Positions 23,082-34,113 are shown, numbered from the stretch's first letter. The stretch is 64,000 nt of DNA from Tupaia tana (GCA_026018925.1 JAKSZU010000003.1:10131236-10195235); one strand, 5' to 3'. Notes: generated by a model from the letters alone, not told the origin. Program-made: numbers and translations.

Positions 23082-23976
23082 TTTGTTTCCCACACCAAAA
23101 CAAAGGAAGCTGATGGCAAGTTTCAAAAGAAAATGGCAACTCCCTTATCTGGTCATTAATAAGAATAAAGAGTTGAGAGTAAGAAAAGTTGTAGGCCTAC
23201 TTGCTATTAACTTATGTTTTCATTATATGCACTAATAAATTTGAAGCTTTTTTTTTGGCTTCAAAGAAACTTAAGCACAAAAATTTGTTAAAAGCTGATA
23301 TTTTTTCAGTTACCTCCCAGATTGTATGGTAACTTCGTGATACTTTTTGTTTTAAGCCAGTGGTATTAATGTTTCTTTTCCATGAGATTTTCATTCACTT
23401 TTTATCAAACAATGCTATCATCCTTTTTTATCCTGTGGACATCTGCTGCTTAATTATTCCCATTCTTTAGTTTAGTTTGATTACTTTAGTTACTTAAGAG
23501 AAAGAAGCAAGTGTATTTAATCGGAACTAGGGAGCAATCATTATCTACATGTACATGTAAAAGAAGATTATATTAAAAGCTAGTAGCAATTTTAAAGGGA
23601 CGAAATGACCTGTAATAAAATTATTTGTATCTTAGATAACATATTGGCTTTAAATTAATATAATTTATGAGCATATATATGCCTTAGCAGGTGTAGTCAG
23701 GATTACTAACCACAAAACAAGACAAATAATGTAAGTATTACTATACTATCTATTATGCTGTTATTATACCACTTAAGTGTACTATCCATTTACAGCTCAT
23801 TAGGAAGTATGTAGAAAAATCTACATTCTTGGAGGTTAATGTCATTTAATTCTAAGATGAATTGTTGTTCATACAAATAAAATCAACTTGTAGGTATACC
23901 ACACTCCAAAATACTGTTCCAACATAGTATATTTCAATACAATCACTATGGTAAAATATCTGTAATTTATTTTCTG
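23082..23976. other. Unassigned AT-rich DNA
   Basis: About 900 bp, repeat-poor, with no ORF of note. Confidence 0.4.
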
Positions 23977-23996
23977 TTTTAAAAGTTATAATTTAA

Positions 23997-24165
23997 GGGG
24001 GCAACAGGTGCCATGATGGTTAAGGTGCTAGACACTCCCACATGGCCGACCAGTTCAAGTCATGGACCTGGTGGCTTGCTTTCTCACTTTCCCTCTGTGT
24101 GTGTGTGTGTCTCTCTGGTCAAATTAAAAAAAATGGCTGAATAAATAAAATTAAATAAATAATTA
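23997..24165 (+). mobile_element. Short SINE, type S
   Basis: Head GGGGCAACAGGTGCCATGAT, GGTTAAGGTGCTAGACACTC and TGGACCTGGTGGCTTGC, then directly TTTCTCACTTTCCCTC, a short GT run and TCTGGTCAAATTAAAAAAA. The 20-bp TSD at 23977-23996 and 24166-24185 (TTTTAAAAGTTA...) has two mismatches. Confidence 0.9.
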
Positions 24166-24277
24166 TTTTAAAAGTTAAAACTTAAAATATTTTGTCTCTC
24201 TTTAACTAATTTAGCAGATCAAAAAAAGACCTAAATTCCTAATAATTATAAATTTGGTTTTTAAAAAATACATTAGG

Positions 24278-24537
24278 GGGAACCAGCAGTTAGTGTAATG
24301 GCTATGTTGCTAACTACGTAGTCGACCGTGGTTCACGTCCTGGACCCGGTGGCTTAAAACTCACGCCAGGCGCATGTGCGTACGTGCCCAAGATCCCGAG
24401 AGGAGAATGGAGGAGAAGGGATTGCGGCGTGACCATCCCCCCTAGGGGGTGATTTCTCGCTTTCTGTCTCTGTGTCTCTCTCTCTGTCTGTCTGGCGAGC
24501 GCACGTGCCCTATAGTGAAAACCTCTCAAAAAAAAAA
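24278..24537 (+). mobile_element. tRNA-derived SINE, type Y (GGGAACC group)
   Basis: GGGAACCAGCAGTTAGTGTA, CACGTCCTGGACCCGGTGG, GGCGTGACCATCCCCCC and CTATAGTGAAAACCTCTC plus an A tail. TSD AAAAAATACATTAGG at 24263-24277 and 24538-24552. The right TSD touches the next SINE's first bases, so it landed at that element's 5' edge. Confidence 0.94.
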
Positions 24538-24552
24538 AAAAAATACATTAGG

Positions 24553-24700
24553 GCTAGCAGGTGGCATGGTGGTTAAAGCACTGGATCCCATCTGGTGATT
24601 TATGGTTTGAGTCCTGGACACAGTGGCTTGAAAATTATGCTGGGAGTGTGTGCATGTATGCCCCAAAATCCTAAGAGGTGACTGGAAGAGAAAATATATA
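24553..24700 (+). mobile_element. Truncated SINE, type O
   Basis: GGCTAGCAGGTGGCATGG, TGGTTAAAGCACTGGATCCC, TTTGAGTCCTGGACACAG and CCCCAAAATCCTAAGAGG. The body then ends without the pyrimidine tract, so it is 3'-truncated or internally deleted. Confidence 0.82.
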
Positions 24701-24760
24701 TCTTTATTTATTTCTAATTATATATGGCAGGCTTTTATTGTACTTTTGAAAAAGTCCACA

Positions 24761-25009
24761 GGGACCAGCAGATGGCATAATGGTTATGTCACTGTACTCC
24801 CCTGTTGTCGACCACGGTCTGAATGCTGGACCTGGTAGCTAAAACTCATGCTGGGCGTGTGTGCATATGTACTCAAAATCCCAGGAGGAGATTGAGGAGA
24901 AGTGATTGTGGTATGGCCATTCCCCAGGGGAATGATTTCTCATTTTCTGTCTCTCTGTCTCTCTAATGAGTGCATGCACCCTATAGCAAATATGTCTCTC
25001 TAAAAATAA
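24761..25009 (+). mobile_element. tRNA-derived SINE, type O/Y intermediate
   Basis: GGGACCAGCAGATGGCATAA, GTCGACCACGGTCTGAATGC and CCATTCCCCAGGGGAATGAT (a palindromic variant of the C/G-run motif). Ends CCCTATAGCAAATATG. TSD AAAGTCCACA at 24751-24760 against AAAATCCACA at 25010-25019. Confidence 0.91.
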
Positions 25010-25019
25010 AAAATCCACA

Positions 25020-25878
25020 TATACACATATACGGGGAATTTGTTTAGCATCCAAGGAAGTAGTCAGCTATTTAATTCTCTGGATACAATTTCTCAGCCAG
25101 GGGAGCCAGGCATCTTGCTAATTATGCAGTTTATCTGCAGAATATGAATAGATGGCTTTGGAATCGTGGTCACCCTCAGGAATGATATTTTTGATGATCA
25201 TGCAAATCCAAGGAATTTCTCCTTTTCTGGCCTTTGCTCATGAGTAAACACAGCTGTGGTTATTGAAATATTGGAAAAAATGAAGTTCTAATACTAGCTT
25301 TGTTGATCCTAGGAATTAGGCGATGCTTGTTTTGCAATAAAACCAGCTGTTAGGAAGTCACGCATAAGAATTCTTTTTCCAGATTCCCTGTCACAGACAA
25401 GGATACTGAAATAAATTAATGATGTCTTTGCCATTCTGATTTACTGACAAAAGGAGATATTGTCGATTTTTCTTGTTTTTTTCTGGAAACAATATGTTCC
25501 AGTATGAAATCATAATGCATCTATGTTCTGTACACATGTGCAAGTTGTCATTATTTTGCTAAGAAGTGATAATTTTTTATATTGGAAATGCTTAAGCAGC
25601 TACAGCCTCCTGAACTCACACAGCTAGAGACTGGAGTGTTTGCTTACTAGTGTTGTTAAAGAAGAGTCACTTTGTTATTTTCTCCCCTCAGTATTAAGGG
25701 ATGAGAATTTAATAACTCCATTCATCAAGGTGTTAATTAGGAATAACTTATTTTTAATAAAAAGTAGCGGAATATTTTACATGTAAAAAGTTGACCATTA
25801 CTTCTCAGATTAAGCAACACAGGCAAAAATCATAATATGGGGATGTTTGAGGAATTTTTATGAATTAAAATATAGAAG
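25020..25878. other. Unique sequence, possible regulatory DNA
   Basis: Repeat-free and of high complexity between 25080 and 25480. Contains TGCTAATTATGCAG at about 25116, an octamer ATGCAAAT at about 25200, and GTAAACACAGCTG at about 25244, which combines a forkhead core with an E-box. These are known transcription-factor motif shapes, but short motifs also occur by chance. No ORF. Confidence 0.3.
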
Positions 25879-26135
25879 CCCAGAATCAGCAGATGGCTTG
25901 GTAGTTAGGGTACTGAATTACTCCATGACCAACCATGGTTCAAATCTCACACCCAGAGGCTTGAAAGTCACACTGGATGTATGTGCATGCATTCATGCCC
26001 AAAATTCTGAGAGGAGAACAGAGAAGGGATAGTACCATGGCCATCCCCAATGAGGGGGGTGACTTCTCATGTCCCCTCCCTTTGTCTCTCTTTGACTCTC
26101 TCCAGCAAGTGCACATGCTTTATGGCAAAATCTAA
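25879..26135 (+). mobile_element. tRNA-derived SINE, type O
   Basis: CAGAATCAGCAGATGGCTTG, AACCATGGTTCAAATCTC, GGCCATCCCCAATGAGG and TTTATGGCAAAATC with an (AAAT)n tail. Confidence 0.87.
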
Positions 26136-26487
26136 ATAAATAAATAAAACAACAGAAAACTATCTATCTCTGCCTAGATACACACATAGAAACCAGGGAA
26201 GTTGAAATAGATATGTTTTCTTATTCTTCCAACTAATTACAGCTAAGTGTTACTGGATCTTATATGTATAGAAGACTTTAGAAAACTCTAAAGTATAGAG
26301 AAAAGGTAACCTCATTAGTGACTCCAGGAGACAAGAAATGTTGTGGTAGTCTGATTCCTAAGCTTACATTTTGCTTTACATGTTCCACACTTGAAGCGAA
26401 AGGAGTGAAAAACGTAGGTACACCAACAGGGGCAGGCAAAAAACAAGCCAAGCCAAACCAAACCAAACAAAAAAGACAATCCCCCAG
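26136..26487. other. Unassigned DNA with (AAACC)n-like run
   Basis: Short AAGCC/AAACC simple repeat at about 26443-26475. No gene. The frames of 60-120 aa here combine this run with the adjacent SINE. Confidence 0.45.
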
Positions 26488-26499
26488 AAGAATTTGTAC

Positions 26500-26737
26500 T
26501 TAAAATTTTTATTTTTAAAATTTGCTATAGAGTACATGTGTTTATCAGTGAGAGAAAGAAAATGAGAACTCCACCCCCTCCCAATCTGGGTGGAAGGCCA
26601 CTCCATAATCCTTTCTCCTCCATTCTCCTCCTGGGATTTTGGGTACGCATGTCCAGTGTGTTTCACGGGTCTCTGAGTCTGGTACTCAGCATAGTTGGCC
26701 ATGTAGGACCCAGCAACCCTAGCCATGGTCTGCCCCA
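26500..26737 (-). mobile_element. tRNA-derived SINE, type O, antisense
   Basis: TTTGCTATAGAGTACATGTG, CTTTCTCCTCCATTCTCCTC and AGTTGGCCATGTAGGACCC, with a head ending GTCTGCCCC. TSD AGAATTTGTACT at 26488-26499 against AGAATGTGTACT at 26738-26749. Confidence 0.89.
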
Positions 26738-26770
26738 AGAATGTGTACTATTAAATTAATCACAGAAAAG

Positions 26771-26865
26771 GGGGCCAGCCAGGAGGCATGGTGGTTAAGG
26801 TGGCTGGGTCCCACATGAGTGATTCAGTGATTTGAGTCTTAGTCTTGGCAGCTTGAAAAATGGTT
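26771..26865 (+). mobile_element. SINE head fragment
   Basis: GGGGCCAGCCAGGAGGCATG, GTGGTTAAGGTGGCTGGGTC and GATTTGAGTCTTAGTC form the tRNA-like head only. It stops where an inverted head fragment begins. Confidence 0.8.
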
Positions 26866-26931
26866 TAAGTTTTACTGCCATCGACTCTGTGGAAGTCCAG
26901 TGATGTAATAATTGCACCATGGGCTGGTCCT
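26866..26931 (-). mobile_element. Inverted SINE head fragment
   Basis: CATCGACTCTGTGGAAGTCC, then GTGATGTAATAATTGCACC and GGGCTGGTCC, is a tRNA-like head in the opposite orientation. It abuts the plus-strand head fragment with no body between them. Confidence 0.8.
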
Positions 26932-26968
26932 TATGTTAGCTTTTGTAGAGTAATTCTTCTGTACTTTT

Positions 26969-27246
26969 TTTTTTTGTTGCTGTTGTTGTCTTTTTGGAGA
27001 GGTTTTCGCTATAGGGCACGTGCGCTCGCCAGACAGACAGAGAAAGACATAGAGACAGAAAGCGAGAAATCACCCCCCAGGGAGTTGGTCGCGCCGCAAT
27101 CCTTCTCCTCCATTCTCCTCTCGGGATCTTGGGCATGCACGCACACGCGCCTGGTGTGAGTTTTAAGCCACCGGGTCTGGGAAGTGAACCGTGGTCAACT
27201 ACGTGGGAGTCCAGCGACATAGCCATTACGCTAACTGCTGGTTCCC
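26969..27246 (-). mobile_element. tRNA-derived SINE, type Y (GGGAACC group), antisense
   Basis: GAGAGGTTTTCGCTATAGGG, AAAGACATAGAGACAGAAAG and CATTACGCTAACTGCTGG. TSD ATTCTTCTGTACTTTT at 26953-26968 against ATTCATCTGTACTTTT at 27247-27262. The 125-aa antisense frame is SINE translation. Confidence 0.94.
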
Positions 27247-27262
27247 ATTCATCTGTACTTTT

Positions 27263-27660
27263 ATATGAGATCATTTTATAAATATAAAATGATCTGGGCA
27301 AGTTCGCCTTCATTAACGTATTGGCCCAGTTTATATCTTGAAAATATTATGGAGGATGATCATTTAGGGAAAGTAGAATAAATGTAATGTTTACATGTTA
27401 CATGTAATAATAAGCAGGATCAAAAACTCCTTGAAGAAAGTTTTAAAGAAACTTTATGTAATGCTCCAAAATACCACCCTGGTGGATCCTCTTGGGAGCT
27501 AAGTACTTTGTAAAAAGGTCTCAGAGAAGTAGGATTTTCTTTTTAATTTACCAGGTTATCATGCTTACGTAGTTGAAAAAGGTACAGGAAACAAGAAAGC
27601 AATAAATAAGAATAGTGGCTTGAGGGCTTGAGAATTTATGGCAGAGGAATTTAAATAATA
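27263..27660. other. Unassigned DNA
   Basis: No repeat or gene recognised. Ends at the TA target of the Tigger-type element. Confidence 0.4.
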
Positions 27661-27662
27661 TA

Positions 27663-28026
27663 CAGATGGTCCCTGACATGGTTTAACTTATGATTTTTCA
27701 ATTTTACAATGCTGCGAAAGTCATATACATTTAATAGAAACCACTTTTAGAGTACCCATACAAACTTTCTGTTTTCCACTTTTAGTACCATATTCAAAAA
27801 CCTTGAGAACATGGATTATTCAATACATTATTACAAGATAGGCTTTATGTTAGATGATTTTTGCCCAATTGTAGGTTAATATAGTTATGTGAGCATATTT
27901 AAGGTAGTCAAGACAAAGTTTTAATGTTTGATTAGATATGCTAAATGTATTTTCAACCTATGATATTTTCAATTTACCATTGTTTTTTATAAAAATGTAA
28001 CTTCATTGTAAACCAAGCAGCATCTA
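27663..28026. mobile_element. Tigger-type non-autonomous DNA transposon
   Basis: Starts TA-CAGATGGTCCCTGAC and ends GCAGCATCTA-TA, giving a TA target duplication. Internal blocks include GCGAAAGTCATATACATTTA, GAGTACCCATACAAAC, TTATGTTAGATGATTTTTGC and TTTAAGGTAGTCAAGAC. They match a eutherian Tigger-derived MITE that I recall as MER8-like. About 365 bp, apparently full length, with no transposase. Confidence 0.78.
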
Positions 28027-28028
28027 TA

Positions 28029-29109
28029 TTGGTACAACTTTATTTGGGAAAAAATTATATACATTGTATTGCATAAAGTTAATTTTTCTTTTTTTTCCTT
28101 ACTATTTCTTTTCAAAATAGTTTCAGTCTTGCAAATAGGTTCTACCAAATTCATCAATGGAGTGATGACATGGGGAAAGATTAGTGTGAGTATGCAAAGC
28201 AAAACATGGCATTTGAAGCCTTAAGGATTTCAAAATTATTTCATTTTTCTGGAAAACATGTCTAGAAACCCCAGCTAATTAAAATAGGCTTTAATAAACA
28301 TATGTCACAATGGTCTATTATCTTCCTCATAATAACTGCTGTGCCTCATTCCAAGACTACTTGTATACAATTCCCAAAACCATAGATATAAAAATGTGTA
28401 TAGTTATAACTAGTTACAGCAAATTTGAAAGGCAGTTAACAGATTAAAAAAAGTAAGCGACAGAAAAAATCCTTAAGGTATAAAAATCAAAGGCAAAGTT
28501 CTCAAAAACAGTCTCACACATATCATTATATTATCTCAACAAGTACTATAAGTAAAATTTATTTTAAAAAACTGAATCATCAGGTAAGTATTCAGTTATG
28601 GAAGCTTGAATATATTGAATTTTTCTAGAAAAACAAATGTTCTTAGTATTAAAATTTTAGAAAACTTTTTCCCTATGTTTTTAGGTGACACGTATCTATC
28701 TGGTACCTGTATATATTGGCATATTGATTTCTAGATTCTTGTTTTATTTCCCAAATTAACATTACCTATAAAAGCCATTAATCTAATCATAATTTCATGT
28801 CCCTGTTGATTATAAATGCTGCTGAATAACACTTGACCAAGCATTGATCCACATATATCTTACTATAAATTTCCTTAAAATGTAGTGTACTGTCACTCAT
28901 CATAAAAATTACTTATGAACCATCCTTTGCATTTCATTTTATGCTAGAGTGCTATTCTAAGCTGATTCTTGGACTAGATATTCAGGTGGTTTGAGAACAA
29001 TCTTTAATCTTCCTAAATCTATTTCATAGCTATAGGTTATATCTATTTCTCCAGTTGATGGAAGAATATGGACATATAAACTTTTTGGGAAAAAACTTTA
29101 AATAGTTTA
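28029..29109. other. Unassigned AT-rich DNA
   Basis: About 1.1 kb with no supported feature. Only short chance frames. Confidence 0.4.
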
Positions 29110-29335
29110 GGGCCAGCTTATGGCCAGCTCTGTGGAGCCATGGAAATGCACTGTCAGATCCCACATGGTAACTACAGTTCAAATCCTCTGGAAGGTAAGC
29201 CTGAAACAACCAGGCATGTGTGCTAGTGCCCAAGAGCCAATAAGCTGGAGGACTGGAGGAAGGGCATTGTGGCGTAACCAGACCCGATCTCTCGATCTCT
29301 CATGTGTGTGTGTGTACATGTTCTATCATGAATAA
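29110..29335 (+). mobile_element. tRNA-derived SINE, type O
   Basis: AGGGCCAGCTTATGGCCAGC, CAGATCCCACATGGTAAC and GGCATTGTGGCGTAACCAG, then a TG run. The head carries an insertion near the A box. Diverged. Confidence 0.75.
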
Positions 29336-29364
29336 ACACGTGTGCACACACACATACACACACA

Positions 29365-29617
29365 TATGTATTTGCTGCAGGGTGTGTGCTCTCACTAGAG
29401 AGAGAGAAAAAATAGAGGTAGAAAGTGAGAAATTGCCTCCACCTCCAGGGGAGACAATGTAATTTCTTCTCCCCTTCTGCATTCTCCTCTAGGGATTTTG
29501 TGCATGCACACAAATGCACCTGGTTTGTTTTTCAAGCTGATAGATCCAGGATTCAAAGCATATAGTCAGCCGTGTAGGACCTAGCCACCTTAACCATTAT
29601 ACTACATAACTGGACCC
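29365..29617 (-). mobile_element. tRNA-derived SINE, type O, antisense
   Basis: TTTGCTGCAGGGTGTGTGCT, CCACCTCCAGGGGAGACAAT, GTCAGCCGTGTAGGACC and a head ending ATAACTGGACCC. Lies tail-to-tail with the SINE at 29110, with a TG/CA simple repeat between the two tails. Confidence 0.86.
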
Positions 29618-30059
29618 ATAGAACACTCTATTTTTGCTATGTAGAATGTGTCTTAGTGTTTTTGTTCCTCAAGATGTAGAATATTTTTCCTTCAAAGTGT
29701 ATTTTAATGAGTTCACTTATAATCCTTCCCATTTTCTTAATTTATTATAATTAACAATAAACTGACTGAAGTATTACATACAGCCTATTTTAATACCACT
29801 GTGAGGCAGCGTGTATCAAATTTATCATATGGCACTTATGAAGGAAACATTGCTCTAGTGCAGAATATTTAAATAAGATTAGGCAATGTGACTCTTTCCT
29901 AAGGGGTCTGGCAATTATTTATATTTGAAAGAAAATTAGAGAAGAATATTAAAATTAATATTAACAGTATAGGTTTATAGTAATGTTAACTTATACCACG
30001 GTTAAGAAAAAAATGAGTTCCTCATTACAGCTAACTTATAAAATAATGGTATTATGTCT
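29618..30059. other. Unassigned AT-rich DNA
   Basis: Nothing supported. Confidence 0.4.
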
Positions 30060-30163
30060 ATATGTACCTGACATATTTTTCAAACCACTGGTTTGGGACT
30101 CCAACCATGCAGCAGCCATGAGAGATTCAGTACCTTAACCATCATGAGACCTGCTGTTCTGAA
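30060..30163 (-). mobile_element. SINE head fragment, antisense
   Basis: TTTTTCAAACCACTGGTTTG, GGGACTCCAACCATGCAGC, CCTTAACCATCATGAGACC. Only the head-proximal 100 bp remains. Confidence 0.72.
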
Positions 30164-31519
30164 TAATTGTTTCTTTGTACTGGATAAAATTTTAAGTATC
30201 TGTCATCTGAACTATGAATCAGTTAAGGGCTAACCAGCTGACAGAAATCACACAATAAATGGAACAGGGAAAGTTTAAAACAAAGAATTAACTGAAACAG
30301 AAATTAGAGTAATAAGAGATTGGAAAATGAGAGATAAAGGGAATTCTAGAATGTTCAGTATCCACAGATACACGGAAAGGCCACTGCTCCTACAGCCGAA
30401 GTAGAAGGCTCTAAAATAAGTCTACCAAAGATGGAGACCCTCTTTGGGTACTTAGCTTCCATACATATCCTTCTATACACATTTGAATGTGTACAACAAT
30501 GAAATATTAATAAGGTATTTATATTCACCTAACAGGGTATAGCTATTCTTACAAGTGAAAGTTATACCCACATTAGGATAAGGATCATATCCACATTGAT
30601 GACATTAATCACTCAAAGCCCATCACAGTCACATGAGCACTCACCCTCCAGCTTCTGTAACATCTTCGATGACAGCATTCATCTGGCCTTTCTCTCAAGG
30701 ATGTAGTACTACTACTTCTACATTACCTTTCTAGATGGTGAAATGTCAGCTAGGAAATATGGGGATGCTGTAGTATCTAAGGACATTTATTCCATGTATA
30801 CATTTGGGATCTAAAGAAATAACTAGGATGGGTTTATGAACTTACTAGGCCCCCTGAGTCAGACTTGTGCTAGGATTACAGCTATGATTTGACCACTATA
30901 AAACCTCACTTTGACAACAGTGAATTCCTAGATCTCTGGGAATTAGTACCATTTAAGAGTCAGTGACTTGTAATCCTCAAGAAGTCTGGCCATTTCATTT
31001 TTCCCGCTGCACATCCATGTGTGAATGGCCACAGGCTAACTGCAGAGGGTCTAGAGAAAATCTCTGGTATGTTCTTGCAGCCAAGGTCCTTCCTCCTAAA
31101 ATGCTGTCTTCTTTTGAAATAAAGGATTCTGGGTCTCTTAATTGACTTAGGTCTAGTAACTGGACAGAGACCACAGTGCTCCAAAACCAGTCAGGAGGTT
31201 TTGACTACCATATCAAACGTTTATGTTGTATGTACAATAGTTTATGTTGTATGTACACTAGATAAGCAATATGCCAATGGTTTTCCCAACTATTAAATTC
31301 CTCAGGACACTGACGATCTCTGAGGGTCAAGGCATTCTGTTTACTAGTGCATTCCTGTTTCCCTTTGTATTTCCACCTTTGGCAGTTAAGTGGTACCACT
31401 CATCCTCTGCTACTTTAGGATCTTATCTTCACATTAAATCAGTGAGCTTATCATCCCCTACAATTATACCTGGCTAAAAATCACAAAACCTTAGAACTTT
31501 TCAAGGATGTAGATGTTCT
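30164..31519. other. Possible old retroelement interior
   Basis: Continuous sequence of even composition, without SINEs, that looks like the decayed non-LTR or ERV interior found beside MaLR/L1 elements. Examples are GATTTGACCACTATAAAACC and TAGATCTCTGGGAATTAG. I cannot name the family. All frames are closed within about 70 codons. A 2-copy repeat of TTTATGTTGTATGTACA lies at about 31220-31257. Confidence 0.3.
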
Positions 31520-31536
31520 TCTCATTATGATTTTTT

Positions 31537-31781
31537 TAAGAGAGATTTTTGCAAGCGTGTTTGCTTGCTGGGGAGACAGAGAGAGGCAGAGAGACAGAAA
31601 GTGAGACATCATGCCCGCAGAGGGAAGGGCCATACTGAAATCTCTTCTCCTCCATTCTCCTCTCAGGATTTTGGGCACACACACACGTGTCCGGCGTGAG
31701 TTTCAAGTCATTGGGTCTGTGACTTAAACCATAGTCAGCCATGTGGGAGTCCACTGATGTAATTATTATGCCACCTGCTGG
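31537..31781 (-). mobile_element. tRNA-derived SINE, type O, antisense
   Basis: AGAGATTTTTGCAAGCGTGT, GAGAGGCAGAGAGACAGAAA, ATCTCTTCTCCTCCATTCTC and a head ending CACCTGCTGG. Near-perfect flanking repeats TCTCATTATGA (left) and TCTCATTAATGA (right) support retrotransposition. Confidence 0.89.
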
Positions 31782-31800
31782 TCTCATTAATGAATTTTTT

Positions 31801-33045
31801 ACCTTACTGGAGTTTGTGTCATCTGGATCTTTTATGAAATATATGTGGGAGATAGATATCACATGTCATTAATTAGCACATCACACATGGCAAGTCCAGC
31901 CTTTGGAGTCTTTCTTCTATATCATGTCAGGGAAAATCTGACACCTCATTCTCATTAAATACAGGTAATCCTTGTGTTCCAGTTTCTGTTGATCTGTCAT
32001 GTGAACAGTTAGAACTACCTGTAGTCAAACAATCTATAATCTTACTAAGTGCATCCATATTAATCAATTCAGTATTTTAATCTCTGCTCCTTGATCTAAC
32101 CCCTTAGAATCTCCTCTCACATATGTTCTTGAAGATTGTAATGGTGATATTATTAAAGGTTTTAAATGATTCTTTTGTTGCATAAAGTATATTCTTATTG
32201 GTTGTATTGTATTTTTGTTCCCTAGGGCATGCTGAGATTAATTCTAGCTATGTGTTAAGTAACTACAGGAGTAGTAATGGTTGGTCACAAGAACTATCAC
32301 CCCTTTCAAGACATCTTATCCAGATGGATTTAGAAAAGCTTTTTTTGTTTGTTTTGTTGGTTGGTTGTTTAAGCAAAAGGTTAGTTTCCTCAGACATAGG
32401 AAGGCAAGCTGAGGAAGGCTCAGAGTGACTTGGAAGTTCAATATTATTCAGCTTTAACCAGATATTCTTATTCCAAATTTTAGTCAGTACTCTTCTGCAT
32501 GAGAAACTTGATGAGATTGTGAATTCAATTGCACAATTAAATGGATTTTATTTTCAACAATATCAACCCTGTAGCTATAAGAAATAAGAGATTCATTTTG
32601 CAGTCAAGGAAGCACTTCCTTTCTAGCTCTCAGACTATGATTTGAATAAAAGTTGACATATCCGAGTTCATTATTTTCATTTTGTATGTGATCAAGTGCA
32701 CTGAAAAATATCCCTCTCAAACCGCAGTCCTCGTGGTCATTATTACTGCCATACTGGTCTAGGGTGGTAGGCATTGAAGTTCCCAAAGCACTTGCTTCAG
32801 TTAGCATTTCCTTACAAATCAACCACAGGATATAGCTTGCTTAATCATGATGGAATTGTAAACCACAGATTACCAGCATCCTTTTCCCATTGTTAAACAA
32901 TTTAACTTTCTATTCAAACCTAAAACCACAAAGAGTCCCCAACACCTATAATTCAGAATCTATTTCCTATCAGGCCCAATCCAACCAGGAAAGAGAAGCC
33001 AAACAGGTATTTGAAGAGGAAAAATTGGATATATTTGGCAGAGAT
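31801..33045. other. Unassigned DNA
   Basis: About 1.2 kb, mostly of normal complexity. It may continue the unassigned retroelement-like tract before the SINE. No ORF above background. A short TTTG/TTGG run lies at about 32340-32372. Confidence 0.35.
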
Positions 33046-33240
33046 GGAAAAACCATGGCCCATGGGCCAAATTTGACCAGCCTGTGAGCTAATGATGAGT
33101 TTCAGTTTTAACAAGATTTTAAGTTTTGTTTTAAAAAAAGAGCAAAGAATATTGGAAAAAGGCTGAATTTGTCCTGGAATCTGAAAATAATTATTTGACT
33201 CTTTATAGTATTTTTATACTCATAAAAAGTTAATTATAAT
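33046..33240. mobile_element. Probable hAT-type DNA transposon fragment
   Basis: CATGGCCCATGGGCCAAATT, GAGCTAATGATGAGTTTCAG and AAAAAGAGCAAAGAATATTG match remembered blocks of a common hAT-Charlie-type MITE (GGCCCATGGGCCAAAT...). The ends are not defined and no 8-bp TSD was established. Confidence 0.45.
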
Positions 33241-33689
33241 TGAAAATCAGAGTAAGAAGGAACTGGCTAGTAGGAAATAAAAGGAACTATAAAAATTTCA
33301 GGAAAAAGGAAGAGCCAAATCACTAGGGTTAGAGAATTCTCAGGTGATCTCTGGGATCTCTGTCCCCAGGTATTATGGCATTTATAGATCTCTGCCCTTG
33401 AGTGTGAGCAGCACCTGTCATCATTAGCCAGTAGAATGTTGCAAATGGGATGGGATAGCACTCGTATCACTAGTTTTCTTTGTATGAGACTCTTAGGAGA
33501 GTTGGCCGCCATGTTCTAAAGAGGCCTGCAGGAAAGTCACATGGTGAAACATTGTGAGCAGCTCAGGGAGCTGAGTCATCTCTGGCTAATATCTAGCAAG
33601 AAAACAGGGATTTCATCCAACAGCTGCGAGGAATTCTGGCAACAACCACATAATCTTGGAAGAGGAACTTAACCTACAGAAGAGAACAG
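33241..33689. other. Unassigned DNA
   Basis: Nothing supported. The 81-aa minus frame at 33267-33512 shows no family resemblance. Confidence 0.4.
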
Positions 33690-33910
33690 CTATGCCAACA
33701 CATTTTGCTTGCCAGAGAGATACAAAGAGACAGAGTGAAAGAGGGAGAAAGCAACCACCATTAAGGTGCAGTCATGCTGCAATTCCTTCTTCTCCACTTT
33801 TCCATCCTGTCATGACCTTATACCTGTGTATTTTTCAAGCCTTAAAGGCCGGGATTCAAACCACAGTTGGCCATATATGAGTCAGTTCCCTTAACCACTA
33901 GGTTATGGGT
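33690..33910 (-). mobile_element. tRNA-derived SINE, type O, antisense
   Basis: TTTGCTTGCCAGAGAGATAC, TGCTGCAATTCCTTCTTCTC, CCACAGTTGGCCATATATG. First of three consecutive antisense SINEs. Confidence 0.82.
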
Positions 33911-33914
33911 TTAG

Positions 33915-34113
33915 CTATATTTATTTTTAAATTTTCATTTATTTATTTCTTCTATGAGAGAAACAGAGAGAGAGACATCCTGCTATCCATCCTGGACTCA
34001 GAAAAACTGGATTGTGGACACATGCAAACCCAGCATGTAGAGAAGTCCAAGGAATGAACTGAAGACCCTACTATATAGGTCCAGTCACACTACCATTACA
34101 CCATCACCTGGCC
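33915..34113 (-). mobile_element. tRNA-derived SINE, type C, antisense
   Basis: CATTTATTTATTTCTTCTATG, GAGAGACATCCTGCTATCC, AGAAGTCCAAGGAATGAAC and CCATTACACCATCACCTGGCC. Second of the three. Confidence 0.78.

Noticed and set aside
30164..33045. Endogenous retroviral gene region
   Set aside because: It has the look of old retroelement interior, but no frame longer than about 80 codons and no recognisable gag, pol or env motif, so it was left unassigned.
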